Below are positions 22,640-35,313 of a stretch of 64,000 bases of DNA, piece by piece; within the stretch, counting starts at the first letter, position 1; every line of letters starts with the position of its first letter. The translations under genes were made by a program, and so were the position numbers. The notes under the pieces are model-generated. The model worked only from the letters and a program-made list of their open reading frames with translations, made no database searches and was not told the origin of the DNA. The stretch lies in contig NC_080044.1 in the NCBI RefSeq assembly GCF_012489685.1, forward strand, positions 74,200,732-74,264,731, in the 5' to 3' direction. Source of the DNA: Lotus japonicus. Lineage: Eukaryota; Streptophyta; Magnoliopsida; Fabales; Fabaceae.

Positions 22640-22955
22640 TTTAGCCTTCATTTATTTGTTCAGTTGTATTAGAAAATTAATGCATTTTCTATTTTTCTTT
22701 TTTCATCTTTATTCAATATCGATCATCTGATGAATCTTATCTCACACATCACATTTTATAATTTGTATTAATTAATTACAATTTTTTTTATCCACTACAT
22801 TCTTCTTTATCCACAATAATATTTATTATTTCTTATTTACTAGAAAAGAAAATATAGATATTTTATTTCGTCAAATACTAATTAGTATCAATAAATGTCA
22901 CCTTATTCTTTATCTCAGAATTTTAAATAACAATTTTCATGGGATGGAGAAAGTA
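22640..22955. mobile_element. Degenerate relative of the first MITE
   Basis: The order of motifs follows that of 261-581: AATGCATTTTCT, CTCACACATCACATTTTATA, TTAATTACA, CTACATTCTTCTTTATCC, and a final GGGATGGAGAAAGTA in place of GGAACGGAGGGAGTA. Ends are too eroded to fix. From 22956 to 23330 nothing else is seen. Confidence 0.4.
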
Positions 22956-23337
22956 ACTGTAATTACTAATTACTAGTATTAGACTGTGAGAACTTCTCTC
23001 TGACAAGATTAATCAACAAGCCAAACTCTCAACTCGCTCATACAAAAGACCAACCAAAATATCTAGTACAAATTCGAATACTCATCAAATTCTCAAAACA
23101 TGCCCTCTTATCTTATAGTACCATAGAAATAGATCAGTACAAACCATAAGCTCCACACAAAGCCTTAAAAAAGGTCATGTTGCTGGCATTTAGTGCCTAC
23201 ATGAGAAGGTTCTCCGTAGTTTTCAAGATCTCTATTTATTAATTATTAAAACTTATCTTGCTTCCAAAGACTAAGGTATATAAAAATAATAAAAAATACC
23301 TATAAGTTCCCTTCAACACCAATGTATCTGCATAGGC

Positions 23338-25412
23338 CAAGCAGCTGTGTTGCCTAGTTTTCACTGCCCAATGAGCATCTCAGACGTGAAAATGAGGTGG
23401 GATTGAATAATGAATTTGCAGCTCTATTTTTTTTGTTACCATCATTCTACTGTTCTTACTAGAATTTCCACAAGTGTCTCAGAATTGATTTTCTAATCAA
23501 ACATGTGTCACAAGCATTGAACTTTAGACAACATCTCTCTCTAATCTTAACTTATAACTTATTTTGTATTTATTTTTTCTTCATTATTCATTCTAGATTT
23601 TAGTTTGGATATACAAGCCTTTATATTTCATCTACAAATATATCTCAAGTCTTAACTGCATGTGTGGGTTATGTTAATTTTTAAGGAATGTACTGAACCA
23701 GTGTGGTATGTGTATACAGTGTGCTTCTAGCTTCATCATTGCTTTTTGTGTCAAGTTTTTGTTTACAAATCTGAACTTGCTATCCAAATATTTGCAATTA
23801 TGTTTGCAAACAATCTTAAGATCAATCTATAAAATTGAACTTTGTGGAATTAAACTTATCCCTAGGAGATTTTGGTAGCAAAAATAAATTTTAGTTAGTT
23901 ATTAAAACAAAGTTATCTTAAAGATATCACTTTTCTGTAAAATGATAGGGGACATAAGGGTGGGGAGGGGAAGGTCCAGGGTTCGAATCCTGGAAGGGAA
24001 CTTTGAAGGGATTTTATAACTTACTAACAACTAACCACTAACATTTGCCTATAAAAAAAAAAAAAAAAAAAAAATTTTCTGTAAAATGTATTAAAACATA
24101 AATTAAGTCTCTTTAATTCTTGTTTAATTAAAAGCAATTTTTTTGAACCAATCCTCATAGAGTAAAATCACTTTTAGATGATATGTTATAGATGTTTGAG
24201 AGTTATTTTGGAGAATTGATTTCATTGCCTAAAGCCAATTCTGCGAAAAAGCTATAAAGAATGACTTCTGCATTGATCATAATTAATTATGAAACTTCAC
24301 AATCGGACTTCACAACATTACTCTACAAAAATTATTTTTTTATAAATATATCCTAACATAAATCACTTCATTTTTAATTTAACTCAACTTACTTTTATCA
24401 ATAATCAATTTCACCAAAATCAATTTTATCCTGAATGAATTGTGGCAATAATATTATAATCCATACATGCCCTGATCTTCATGAATGCTGTATATACAGG
24501 ACATCAATTGAGAAAATCCGGAGTCTGAGATTGATAACTGCCATCAAAACTCCATACCTCCCCAATGGCCAAATTGATCTTGAAGCATATGATAACTTGG
24601 TGAACTTCCAGATTGCACATGGCATTGAAGGTATCATTGTTGCTGGCACAACAGGTGAAGGCCAATTGATGAGCTTGAGTGATAAAATAATGCTAATTGG
24701 TCACACAGTTCACAATTTTGGTGACAAAGTTAAAGTCATTGGTAACACAGGAAGCAACTCCACATCACAAGCAATTAGCATCACTGAACAGGGTTTTGCT
24801 GTTGGAATGCATGTTGCACTTCAAATCAACCCTTACTATGGAAGAACCTCAATGGATGGTTTGATTGCTCACTATAACTCTCTGCTTTCTATAGGCCCTG
24901 TGATTATATATAACATACCCTCAAGAACTTCACAAGATGTTCCTCCTAGTGTGGTTGAAACCTTGGCACCAAATCCTAACTTTGTTGGTGTGAAAGAGTG
25001 TGGGGGAATTGACAGGGTGAAACTGTATGCAGATAAAGGAATTGTTGTGTGGACTGCTAATCAAAGAGAAATGCATGATGGGGCTATTGGAGACATGTCT
25101 GCTGTCAGCAACCTTGTTCCTGGTTTAATGAGAGAGCTTATGTGTGGGGGAAAGAATCCATCATTGAGTTCAAAGCTTGAGACTTTGTTTGATTGGTTTT
25201 CCCTTGAGCCAATCCCAATTGCTTTGAACACTGCTCTTGCTCAACTTGGGGTTACCAAGCCAGTTTTTAGGCTGCCATTTGTGCCTCTCCCTCAGGAAAA
25301 GAGGGTGGAGTTTGCCAAGTTGGTGAAGGAAATGGGCAGAGAGCATTTTGTTGGGGAAAAAGATGTTGAAGTTCTTGATGACCATGATTTTATCATTGTT
25401 GATCGATATTGA
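23338..25412 (+). CDS. DHDPS: 4-hydroxy-tetrahydrodipicolinate synthase-like (DHDPS), incomplete
   Basis: DHDPS condenses pyruvate with aspartate semialdehyde, the first step of lysine synthesis, in plastids. The main exon (24500-25412) encodes a near-complete TIM barrel: [32 protein letters not shown] (catalytic Tyr and Arg) and GVKEC (Schiff-base Lys). It ends [15 protein letters not shown]. An upstream exon end at 23338-23396 reads [19 protein letters not shown] and joins through a GT-AG intron (23397-24499) at an Arg codon to TSIEKI, as in plant DHDPS. No start codon or transit peptide is visible before it; the frame is closed at 23290. Compared with plant enzymes as I recall them, about five residues are missing between HD and GAIG, near the pyruvate loop, and GVISV is replaced by GDMSA. 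The locus is either a decaying copy or a divergent paralogue with an unseen first exon. Confidence 0.8.
23945..24074 (+). mobile_element. SINE in the DHDPS-like intron
   Basis: A 130-bp segment is flanked by a perfect 14-bp target duplication TTTTCTGTAAAATG (23931-23944 and 24075-24088). It contains a tRNA-type pol III box B, GGTTCGAATCC (23980-23990), and ends in a run of more than 20 A. No convincing box A is seen, so the 5' part may be truncated. Confidence 0.85.
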
Positions 25413-27228
25413 TTTAGATTTCCCTTTTCAAGTCATGTTTGATGTTACTGTTAAGTTTGTATTTGTTTGTACCACCAACTATGAGTGGTGAAACGGGTTG
25501 GATTAGGTGTGTTGGTGGGTTGGATATCTCCAACCCATCTCATCAAAAAATGGTGGGCTAAAGTAGACTAATTAGTCAGGTGGAGCTCATTTTATCATCT
25601 CTGAGATTTGTGTTATTAGAATTCATTTTAGTATTTGACAAATAGGTCTGAAATTCGACTGAGATGGAAGAAACATATGCTCTCGGTTTATTTCATGTTT
25701 ATTATGTTTTTTTAAGAGGTTGAATAAATTTGTAGCCCCTTCATTTCATCATTTGTTTTATTAAGTTTCTATTGTTTGAAACCTTTTATAAAAATCCTCA
25801 TAATTGAAAAATTTATAACAAATCCCTAAAAGCTAACATCATTATAACTACCGTTTCGAGAGTATAACAAGCGTTAAAGTTGTCGGTGGTGGCACAGAGG
25901 TTGAGGAAATTGTGAGCATACTCTGACCACGTTTTCATGGCAAATGTCATGGTCTCGTGTTTCGATGATACCAAATGACGAAAACATGAGTAGTCGAGTC
26001 TTTTGCATCTATATGTTCATAATTAATGAGAAAGCCTCGAATAATTAATTAAAAATGCCACACAAATTGAAACTTTCCCTTTATAATTAACTGAATAGTC
26101 ACTTACAACTCAATTAAACTGAATCAAATTAGACAAACTCGTTTAAGGTACAACTCTTCCCAACACCTGTTTTTAGTTTTACTACTCATAAAATTCGAGC
26201 CTCTGATTATTGAGTCCTTTCACATGGGAGCACACATAGCGGTGCTGTCTCTAGCTGGTCGCGCTGCCAAGCGTTATCTGTTTGGTTTCATAGCCACTGT
26301 AATTGGAACTTTATGTCAGTTTGGATTCGTGGGATTAGTGGAGTTTGTTTTTTTTACGCCGAGCAGTTGGTAGAGTCGTAGAGTCCGTAGACGTCATCCA
26401 TAGACATGAGTGGCTGATGGGATTGAGCTGGATAGCTTAGGCATGAGTTGCTGCTGGGATGGAGCTGGATAGCTTGATGGACTGTTGGATATTTGGTAAG
26501 TCCAATCCCAAGTGGGATTCACAATTGTACCGTACATGAATATGGATATTTTGGTGAGTTGATTTGATTTGGGTATATTGCTATGAATGAGTTCAATTTT
26601 TACCACTAAAAAAAAAAAATCGAGTCGGAGTATCTTGTCATTCAAACCAACAAGCACCTTACTCTATGAGTTCAATACTCATATTACTTTTCCTAAAAGT
26701 CTTCTCATCAAAATTTCATATGACTTTCTTATATAAAAATTATAGGTATTGGTTATGATGTCTTAAGTCAGATCAAGGTGTGGTACCTCAAATGATATAG
26801 ATCAATAGAAAACATACTTTTAAACTTAGAGAAAGATGATGGATGGAGGAAGATTTGGAGGTTCAATAGAGGTGGAGCATGAAGAAAGAGGATCCTAACA
26901 TGAAAGGAATTTAGATGATCTCTCGGAGCTGTAAGTTGAACTAAAAATCCTAATTTTCAAATTGTGCATTACATAACATAAACAAACTTAAAAACTATAT
27001 GTTATTAATTCATTAAGTCAATCATTGAACTTTTTAAAATTACAATGGTAAATTTTTTTTTCTTTTTTTCAACAAAATAATAAAATTATAACTTAAAATA
27101 TCACATGGAGGTACCACACCCAGAAAAAAATATGAGTACCACAAAATTCACCAAAATATACCCCTCTCTCTCTCTACAAAGATAATAAAGGACACGCAAA
27201 ATATATACAAACTTTATTAAAGAAATAA
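25413..27228. other. Intergenic sequence after the DHDPS-like locus
   Basis: AT-rich 3' flank. A less AT-rich stretch (26215-26640) has short open frames without a recognisable domain. Repeated GATGGGATTGAGCTGGATAG-like phrases occur near 26415 and 26457. Nothing can be named. Confidence 0.5.
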
Positions 27229-28470
27229 GGCTTAATTGCACTTTTGGTCCCCCACTTATACCAATTGTGCGATTTTGATCCTTAACAAAAAAAAATAGCA
27301 ATTTTCATCCCCCACGTTACCTATCGTTTGCACTTTTAGTTTTCCGTCTCATTCCATCCAAAATTTAACGGTTTCTGGGATAAATAATAAATTTAAAATA
27401 ATAAAATAATAAATCCCAGCAACCATCATCCATTATTCATCTTCTTCAAGCATCTTCTTCATCACATTTATTTGAATCTTGAAAAAACCAGAAATACATA
27501 CCCCAAACCCAACAACCCCCAAAATTGACCCTAGGATTTTAGAAAGAGAGAAATAATCACTCTGCATCATCATGGATACACACAAAGAACACCTAAATCC
27601 AGTCCATAAAAAAAAACCATTTCTTTTTCATCCAAATCCAGCCACAAAAACCAAAAGTTTCAAACTTTAACACAATACCCACATGCAATGTCACGAATTC
27701 AGAGGAGAATTAAAAGAAAAATCCAAAATTCAAAGGGCAATCTTAGCGTCTCTCCCATGAATCCTCTATGTATCTCACCAAGAGTTCTGAAATTTTCTCC
27801 TCTTCTTCTCCAAGAAGCCCTAGCCGCCACCTCCTCTCTCTCTCTCTCTCCCCCATGGAAGCGCCGTCACCACCTCCTTTACTTTCCTGATCGCACCACC
27901 GTCTCCTTTCCTCAACCAAAACCACGCTGCCGCCACCTCCTTTCCTTTCTGTCCTAGATCGCGGCGCCACCATCACTCTTTTTTTTCTCAAAGCCGCGCC
28001 ACCACCCAGCGCCGTCTTGTTCGCACACTAGTTCCAGCGCCACAACGACGCCGATGCTCGCCCTCTCTGTTCTTGTCGTTGCCGTCTCTGCCAGTATAGT
28101 GGGCTTGAGAGAGATTAGCAAGCAGTGAAGAGATGAAGGAGAATGGTTGGGGGCCTTTGTGAGTGTGTTTTCTGTAAGGTGTTTGATTATAAGCGGGTTT
28201 GAGGAGATTGATTTTTTTATTTTCTGAATTTTATGATGATGGTTGAAGACTTGAAGAGGATGAAGAACCAATGAATATTATGGGCTATTGTTTCTTTTTT
28301 ATTTTTTAATTTTAATTTTAACCCAGAAACGTTAAATCTTGGACGGAATGAAACGGAAAATCAAAAATGCAAACGATAGGTAATGTGGGGACGAAAATTG
28401 CTAATTTTTTTTGTTGAGGACCAAAATCGCACAATTGGTATAAGTGGGAGACCAAAAGTGCAGTTAAGCC
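27229..28470. mobile_element. Mutator-like element with long terminal inverted repeats
   Basis: Terminal inverted repeats of about 150 bp begin GGCTTAATTGCACTTTTGGT on the left and GGCTTAACTGCACTTTTGGT (minus strand) on the right, roughly 90 percent alike. A perfect 9-bp duplication AAGAAATAA flanks it (27220-27228, 28471-28479), the hallmark of Mutator-like elements. There is no transposase. The interior (about 27540-28270) is rich in C and contains CTCTCT runs and proline/arginine-coding open stretches on both strands, resembling captured gene sequence. It could be a Pack-MULE, but no parent gene is recognised. Confidence 0.9.
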
Positions 28471-28479
28471 AAGAAATAA

Positions 28480-29827
28480 ACATAACTTTTACATGCAAAA
28501 ATCGTTTCATGATCATTCATTTCTCATCATAACATAACACCTTAGTTACATTACTCACGTCAATCTACCACTATTTTTTTAATTAACTAAAAAAAAAAAT
28601 TGGTACATCGGAAAATAGTTAACTAAAAATATTTGAAATCATTAAATTATTTTATAACCATTCAATTATACTTGATCAAAAAAAAATTATTTTCACTAAT
28701 TAATCTCCTACTATTATATTTTACATTTTGAATCATAAGAATTCAATCATATTACTAGTCAAGAAAAAATTAATAAGATTAAAGAAACTAAGTCAAAAAA
28801 ATTGTGTATCTCTTTTAACAAAAAAAAATCATACATTCATACTACTGTTAAAATTTGTAATGGGAGTTTAAGACAAAATATGAAAATCAAATATTTTCTT
28901 AAGATGTATGAGCATTGTTTGACTCTCAACAAGCTTTCCCATGCAGTTGTACATATTACACCAACTTCCAAAATGGTAATGTTTTCCCAAATAACATAAA
29001 GTGTGAACAAATTTTTTACATAATCAACCATTTACTTATATTGTCATATCATTAAAAAAGTTTGATCGTTTAAATAATTATAGTCAAACTCTTTCGATGA
29101 TACAACAATATATAATTTGATACTAGGAAAAAAATCTAATAACAATAATTGAAAATTGATTATATAATGATTTTACAAAATGAAAGACTAGGTACACCAC
29201 CTAGAGCTTGTTTGTTTGTAATTAAAACAAGCAAGCTACTCATCACTTACTACCAACCCTCATCAATGCAGGCCGGTTGTGTTGCTACATGATATCATAA
29301 ACTGAGACTTTGTATCCGGCCAGCCAGTCTCATTTGAGGAGAGTATTACATAGGAAGCTGACAACAGAAACTGAGGTAGTCAGACTTAAATTGAATACAC
29401 TAATATATGGAAAAAATTTGTTATCATTGATACAAATGACAAAAGCAACATTTGTTTATACTTTGCCTATCCAAGACATAGAATAACACAAGAACAACTA
29501 CATTCCCACTTAAAGTCATGACAAAGATATAAGTGTTTATATTACATTCCCACTTAAGACATAGAATAAACAAAAGCAACATTTGTTTATACTTTGTCTA
29601 TTTAATAGAATTTTTGTCAATGACTAGTACATATGCACACCAACCAAGACTTAACTGGGATGTAACATCTTTTTTTTTCCCATATTCAACATAGGGCACT
29701 TATATCTTTCATAGACCCCCCCCTATAATAACCCATCACATGAAACTCTTCTTACAAAAAAATGAAGTTATTGGAGCAAAATGCATATTCTAGTTCTTGC
29801 TAACCTGCAGAACTGCAACTGCGTGCT
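28480..29827. other. Intergenic and 3' flank of the PP2A gene
   Basis: AT-rich. A short duplication is visible: AAAGCAACATTTGTTTATAC with CCAAGACATAGAATAA-like sequence occurs near 29442-29490 and again near 29553-29600. The last few hundred bases before 29827 probably hold the 3'UTR of the minus-strand PP2A gene. Confidence 0.4.
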
Positions 29828-32800
29828 TTATTGGATAAGCACTGCTTCACTACTTCCAGCTTTCTGTGCAGCAAGTTCCTCTAATTGTTTCCAAGTGGCT
29901 GCACGTTTAGCTCTCAATTCATCCTGCTTTGATTCATTGTCTTCAAACTCTTGTAAGCATTCCTTGTACAGATCAGGATCGAGATCATTAAAAATCTTCC
30001 GCACATTTAAAGTCAAACTATGGACAGCTTGGTTCCAGTGCCTTCTAGTATTTTTCTCCAATGCGGGGAAGATAATGGGAAGAATCACTTTGCGGTTTTG
30101 TTTGATTAAGTTTTGAATGTGATCATTATTCCATAAGAACAAAGCTCTTTCTGCCACCTAAGGAGAAAACAGAGACATGAAATTTATTGTTTGCAGTTTT
30201 GTAAAAAAATATTATAATGTAATATAAGAGACTCTATTTATGCAAAAATTTATATTATACAAGACCAACACTGCCAATTTTTAGCCTCAATTATAGCTCT
30301 TTCACATCACGCTACAGAAAGAATGCAAGCATACTGTCATTTTTAAGTGTTCTAGAAACAATAGTAGACAAACTAATAGCAATCCAAGAAAGCATAGATC
30401 TACTTCCTAAAAGGTAACAACAGCAAAATATTAATTTTATATGAAGTGATTTTCATTCATGCAAGCACTTCTAACATGAAATTAACACTGTCACTATCTA
30501 AATATTTTACATATGATTTCTACTTTACTATTTGGGAGAAAAAGATAGAAATAGAATAGATGAAGGATAACCATGTCCATGTTTTACCCGTGTTGAAAAT
30601 GTACTCATGTTGGATAATTAAAAAATACCGTGATAATTCTAGTCTAGACCTAGTAGTTAATTTATAGTTCTATCTTAAGCTTTTATACAAATACAGATGA
30701 GAATATCACAATATAGATAAAAATACATTTTATTATTTAAATTGACAACTTTTAAATATTCATTCTCTCTCTTGATTTCAGATTTGTGTTTACATACTAA
30801 TTTATTTGTTGTATTATAATCTTATTGTATCCATGTCTTCAGTCACATTTGTCATTTATAATTCCTATTGAATATCTAACTGGCTTATGAACCGCTCAAA
30901 GGGCAGTAGCTGCTCCTTTCCCATGAACACAAGAAATGGAAATAAAATTGGGTTCTTCTAGTACCAATTGTCCTATAAGCTTAAATTGTTAGACTTATGG
31001 CTCATTTTTCTTTTCTGTACAACATGGCCCATTGCACAAGAACCATTTGGGAGGTAAGGGAAATGCATAAGCCCACCTTACCTTGAGTTAAAGTTCAATT
31101 AGTATTTAAACAAATAGAAGTGGCAAGGATCAAACTCTTGACCATCGGCCAAGAACCAATTCTACTAAAATCTTATGTTTTCAAGGTTAGAAAGTGGAAA
31201 AAGGATGAGAATAAACAAAGCACTTACCCTTATTTATACATATGGTAGACTCCTAATTCTAATCAAATAGAGAAACTAATTAAAACTGTTAATCCTAATT
31301 AAATAATGAAACAAATCAATAAAATAAAGAAATAAAAATCAATCCCAAAGAATAATCGAAATTACCTTAAATTACTCTAAGATATGATCAAGATATTATA
31401 AGATATCTCTTTATATTCTAATACTACCCCTCAAGCAAAAACTTACTTAGTTTTAAGCTTGTAAAAATGTATTCTTTAGGGAAAGAAAAAAAATGAGGAG
31501 CCTGACTGATAACTGGGATTGTTGCAAGGCCAAACTGATTCTCTACGATTATAGCTGCGTGAATTGATTCAGCAAAAAAAAGTAAACAAGGAACTAGGGT
31601 TAAAAACAAAAAACAACACACTCAACCAAAATAGGGCTGAAACAATAGCAAACCAGCAACAACTACAAACAAAAAACACCGCAATAGAGAAATTAAAGCA
31701 GATTGGTGCAAAACAAAGCCACGAGTTTGATAAAGCACCAAAACAAACCCTAAAAGTACTCCAATTAGGGCTAAAAAAAGAAGCGAAGCCAGCAACTACA
31801 AGTTGCCACTAGAAGAAATTAAAGCAGATTGGTGCAAAACAAAGGCATGTGCACCTCATGCACAGGCAAAGAATGTACTAGAAGCTATAGGTGAGGACGT
31901 GTAACCGCGGATCTAGCAGCGATGCTTAAGGGGTCAGTCAGTCATAGCTTCTGATATGGATTGGGTGTCACCTTCAACACCTGATAACTGCAGAAAGTTA
32001 GTCAACACCTACAGCAGCTGAAACTCCAAAAGCAGAGGCCAAAATCAACAGTGAACAAAGGCTTGACAGATTGGTGGCTTCTAAGTCACCTAGGATATCA
32101 CCTTCCACTCCTCACAACTATAGAGAGTGAGTCAACACGGACAGCGGTTGAAGCCCCTAAACCACATCATTGAAAAGAGGGACCAAAACTTGTGGCAAGG
32201 GTGTATGATGGGTCAGCGCTGAAAGTGGTTGGAACGAAAAACAGAGGATATGAACAAAAATTAAAGTACCTAAAAAACCAGCTTAATAATGATCGACTAG
32301 ATTGCATGTTAGGGGAGATAATGATATTATTATTATAGAGTTCTGATAGAGAATGACATAATTATCATAGAGCTCCTTTTAAAGTCCCACAATACAGAGC
32401 TCTTTCACATTCCATATGTCTAACCCTAGGCAAGAGGGGTATGTTATGGCCCAACATTGCCTGGCAAAGAAGTCATTATAAATGGTAAAGCAATCCTAAC
32501 ACCTTAGCTACCTTTTTGGGATAGAGCTAGGCCTAACCCAAATTCTAGCATTTACAAACTTTTGGGAACTCAATAGCAGAATAGTGATGGGAAAGGTTAT
32601 GGAGACATACTGCCATGATACCATGATGAAATTATAGGGTTTACTTTTCAAAGTAGAGAAAGTGGAAAAAAGGATACAGAGAATAAAACTGTTTGATATA
32701 AGATATTGGGATTGATCTTTCAAAAGACAAAGCACTCACTTATTTATACAAATTGTAGACTCCTAATTCTAGTCAAATAAGGAAACTAATTAAGATTCCC

Positions 32801-35313
32801 AATCCTAATTAAATATGGAAACAAATCAATACAAATAAGAAAAGGGAAAAACAATCCTAAAGAATAACCTATACTACCTTAAATTACTCCATAAGATATA
32901 ATCAATATATTATAAGATGTCATTTTATATTCTAACAAAATAGAACCAGCACAAAAATAACATTTAAGACTTAGACCGTTAATTTTCAGTTACCGGGAAA
33001 ACATTCTTGAATTAATAAGAAAGGGATGTATTAACAATGAGTGACATGTTAGAAAGGAAAGTAAAATTGTTAAAGAGATATAATACCATTCACTGTCTTC
33101 TTCTAACAACTTAAGATTTTGGGATATAGGCTACTGTACATGCTATCAAGCCTCTTCAACTTAATCATCAAGATTTCAATCCTTGTTATACTCTCTATTA
33201 GAATTCGGGTTAGAACTAACTCTAACTCAAAAGCTAGCTTAGGGGTAAGGATTGTTCTATCATATATAAGGACTTATTTACCCATATATCTCTAGTCAAT
33301 GTGAGACTTCTCAACCCCCCCCCCTCCTCCTCAGAGGCAAACATATATTTGACTTAATAGAAACATTGAACATACAGTACAATATTAAAAATATAGCATC
33401 AGGATTATAAGTAGCGGCAAGATTAAAATATGCTTTAGTGAAAAACGCATACAACCATTACAGGTTGATATTTCTTAAACCACGTTTGCAAGAGGATTGC
33501 ATATCTTAGCAGTTTCGTATACTCTGTAAGCAGTGAGGAAACTAAGATTTCTTGGAAACTGATAGTGCTCCTACTTTATGTGCATACTGCATAGTAATTC
33601 CTCACATGCCAACAAGACATCTCACTGGACTATGGCTGGAATATAGATACAAGTAAGGGCTCAACCATGAAAACTCATTCATGATAGCTATATTATTTGT
33701 AATCTACTTGTTAAACTCAAGTCAATAGAGGGGAGTGATTTGGATGATTTCCATGTTTGAAGAGGACATATGGCTGAAGTAAACAAAAGCTTTGGAATTT
33801 CTCTATCATATCACTGTTTCTAAGTTCAAACCAATAAACCAAAAAGATGTATTAAGCAATGAAGTTTCTTCTTTTCTAGATGGCTAAATGGGTTTCTCTA
33901 TCATCTCACTTTTTCTAAGTGTAAAATAATAAACCAAAAATATGTGTTAGCAATAAAGTTTCTTCTTTTCTAGATGTATAAATGGGCTTATTAACAGGGA
34001 AAAATGAATGAATATCAAAAGAAATGGTAATCAAAATACTACACAAATCACATATAAGTTCCACATGAAGTTGAGAAGAGCGGAAATAAATAACTTTTTT
34101 ATAAAAAAAAGGGTGAAGCAAAACACTGCTGCTGATTCCATACCTGAAAATGTGGACTATTCAAACAATGGGCAATTCGTCGAAACAATGGCACCATACA
34201 ACGCTGGAATTCTGGAGGTTGAGTTGCTTCTAATACTTCTTCCAACTCACCCAAAAACATGACTTCCTTCGAACTATTGGTTATAGGCCAGTACTTCAAC
34301 AATCCCCTAATGATGGTATCAGCAAGCTTGCAATCTTTCTCTACAAATTGGGTGATGCAATAAGACAGTTGCTGATGGTACGTTGCTAAGCATTTCGGTT
34401 TGTGCAGGGGAATCAGAGAGCGGACAAGAAACAATTTATGCTCTTCTTTCAAAGGCAGTGCAAAACCATTAATGATGCTCCCCAGAATTTCTAGGAGTTC
34501 AGCAATGCCATTATGCTTCTCTGTCTCAAAAATCAAACCAAAAAACACATTGTTGATGGCTTTCCTGATGAAAGGGCGATGAACCATAAATTTCCCGTAG
34601 ATGCGGTGCAAAGTCATTTTCAAATATTCCCTTTCTCTAGGATCTTCAGAGTCAAACAAATCCAGCAGCTTCACAATAAAGGACTGATTAATGTACCTCT
34701 TAGCCAACTTCGCATCCAGCTCAGACGATGCAACAAACCTCAGAAATAACTCATACACAATTTGCAAGTGAGGCCACGCAGGATCCATCGAAGGCTCATC
34801 ATCCTCCATATCAAGGCCATCGACAACTTTGTTCTCACGAGGTTGAGGGCTCAGCGTCCTAAACATATTCACAGACACCATTTTCACAACTTCTTGTATC
34901 ACAGTTTCATAAAACTTGGCATTGGCACCATTCACATAATCCACCAGCTCCACCAATGCCTGTCTCTTAACCTCCTTTTCTCTGAGGTGCTTGGCAGGGT
35001 CAGTGAAGTCAAACACAACACTACACATCCTCAGCTTCTTCACAAACAAAATCGGCTTCTCCGAATTAGGAACATCCTTGAATGCAGGCAACGCTTCGTC
35101 ATAAAGAGAAGCCGAATCGCCATCCGGATTCCCATTCAACTGAACACTATTACCATGATGATTCCCTGCATTTAATTCAGAGTAATGGGCATGCGACGAT
35201 GAAGACGAAACTCCAGGTTTTGAATGTAAACCATGGTTCCCACTTCCATTTCCACCTTGCTCAGAAGCTTTTGGTGACTTACGAGGAAGCTTACTGAGTA
35301 TCTGTTTGAACAT
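29828..35313 (-). CDS. PP2A regulatory subunit B' (B56 family), 499 aa
   Basis: This is the targeting subunit of the protein phosphatase 2A trimer. Two coding exons are seen: 35313-34144 and 30157-29828. They are joined in phase 0 at ...SPHFQ/VAERALF, with a GTATGG donor and a TTTTCTCCTTAG acceptor. The first about 70 residues are Ser/Gly/Asn-rich and variable, starting [12 protein letters not shown]. From there to about 480 runs the B56 HEAT-like domain, with [58 protein letters not shown] sequence and [10 protein letters not shown]. The C-terminus ends EAVLIQ. Length fits plant B' subunits. The 3986-bp intron holds a decayed LTR element in the same orientation. Which B' isoform it is cannot be decided here. 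No truncation is seen. Confidence 0.95.
31176..32937 (-). mobile_element. Decayed non-autonomous copia-like LTR element in the PP2A intron
   Basis: Two related blocks, 31176-31423 and 32643-32937, lie in the same orientation and read on the minus strand from TGTTAGAATATAAA (or TATTAGAATATAAA) to ...TTGAAAACA or its mutated version. After the right-hand (5') LTR on the minus strand comes TGGTATCATGGC, a damaged initiator-Met primer site. Before the left-hand LTR is GAGGGGTAG, a small polypurine tract. The right LTR has about 45 extra bases. The interior has no long frame but contains direct repeats (ATTAAAGCAGATTGGTGCAA at about 31692 and 31820). A target duplication was not resolved. Confidence 0.65.
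33140..33345. repeat. Dispersed-repeat-like segment in the PP2A intron
   Basis: The phrases ACTCAAAAGCTAGCTTAGGG and CAATGTGAGACTTCTCAACC, followed by a C-rich run, resemble a widely dispersed legume repeat as I remember it. Boundaries are not defined. Confidence 0.3.

Noticed and set aside
23969..23995. Possible tRNA gene because of GGTTCGAATCC
   Set aside because: No cloverleaf can be formed; target duplication and poly(A) show a SINE.
34400..35297. Several plus-strand frames of 60-137 codons
   Set aside because: They lie opposite the PP2A B' exon, which has clear family motifs.
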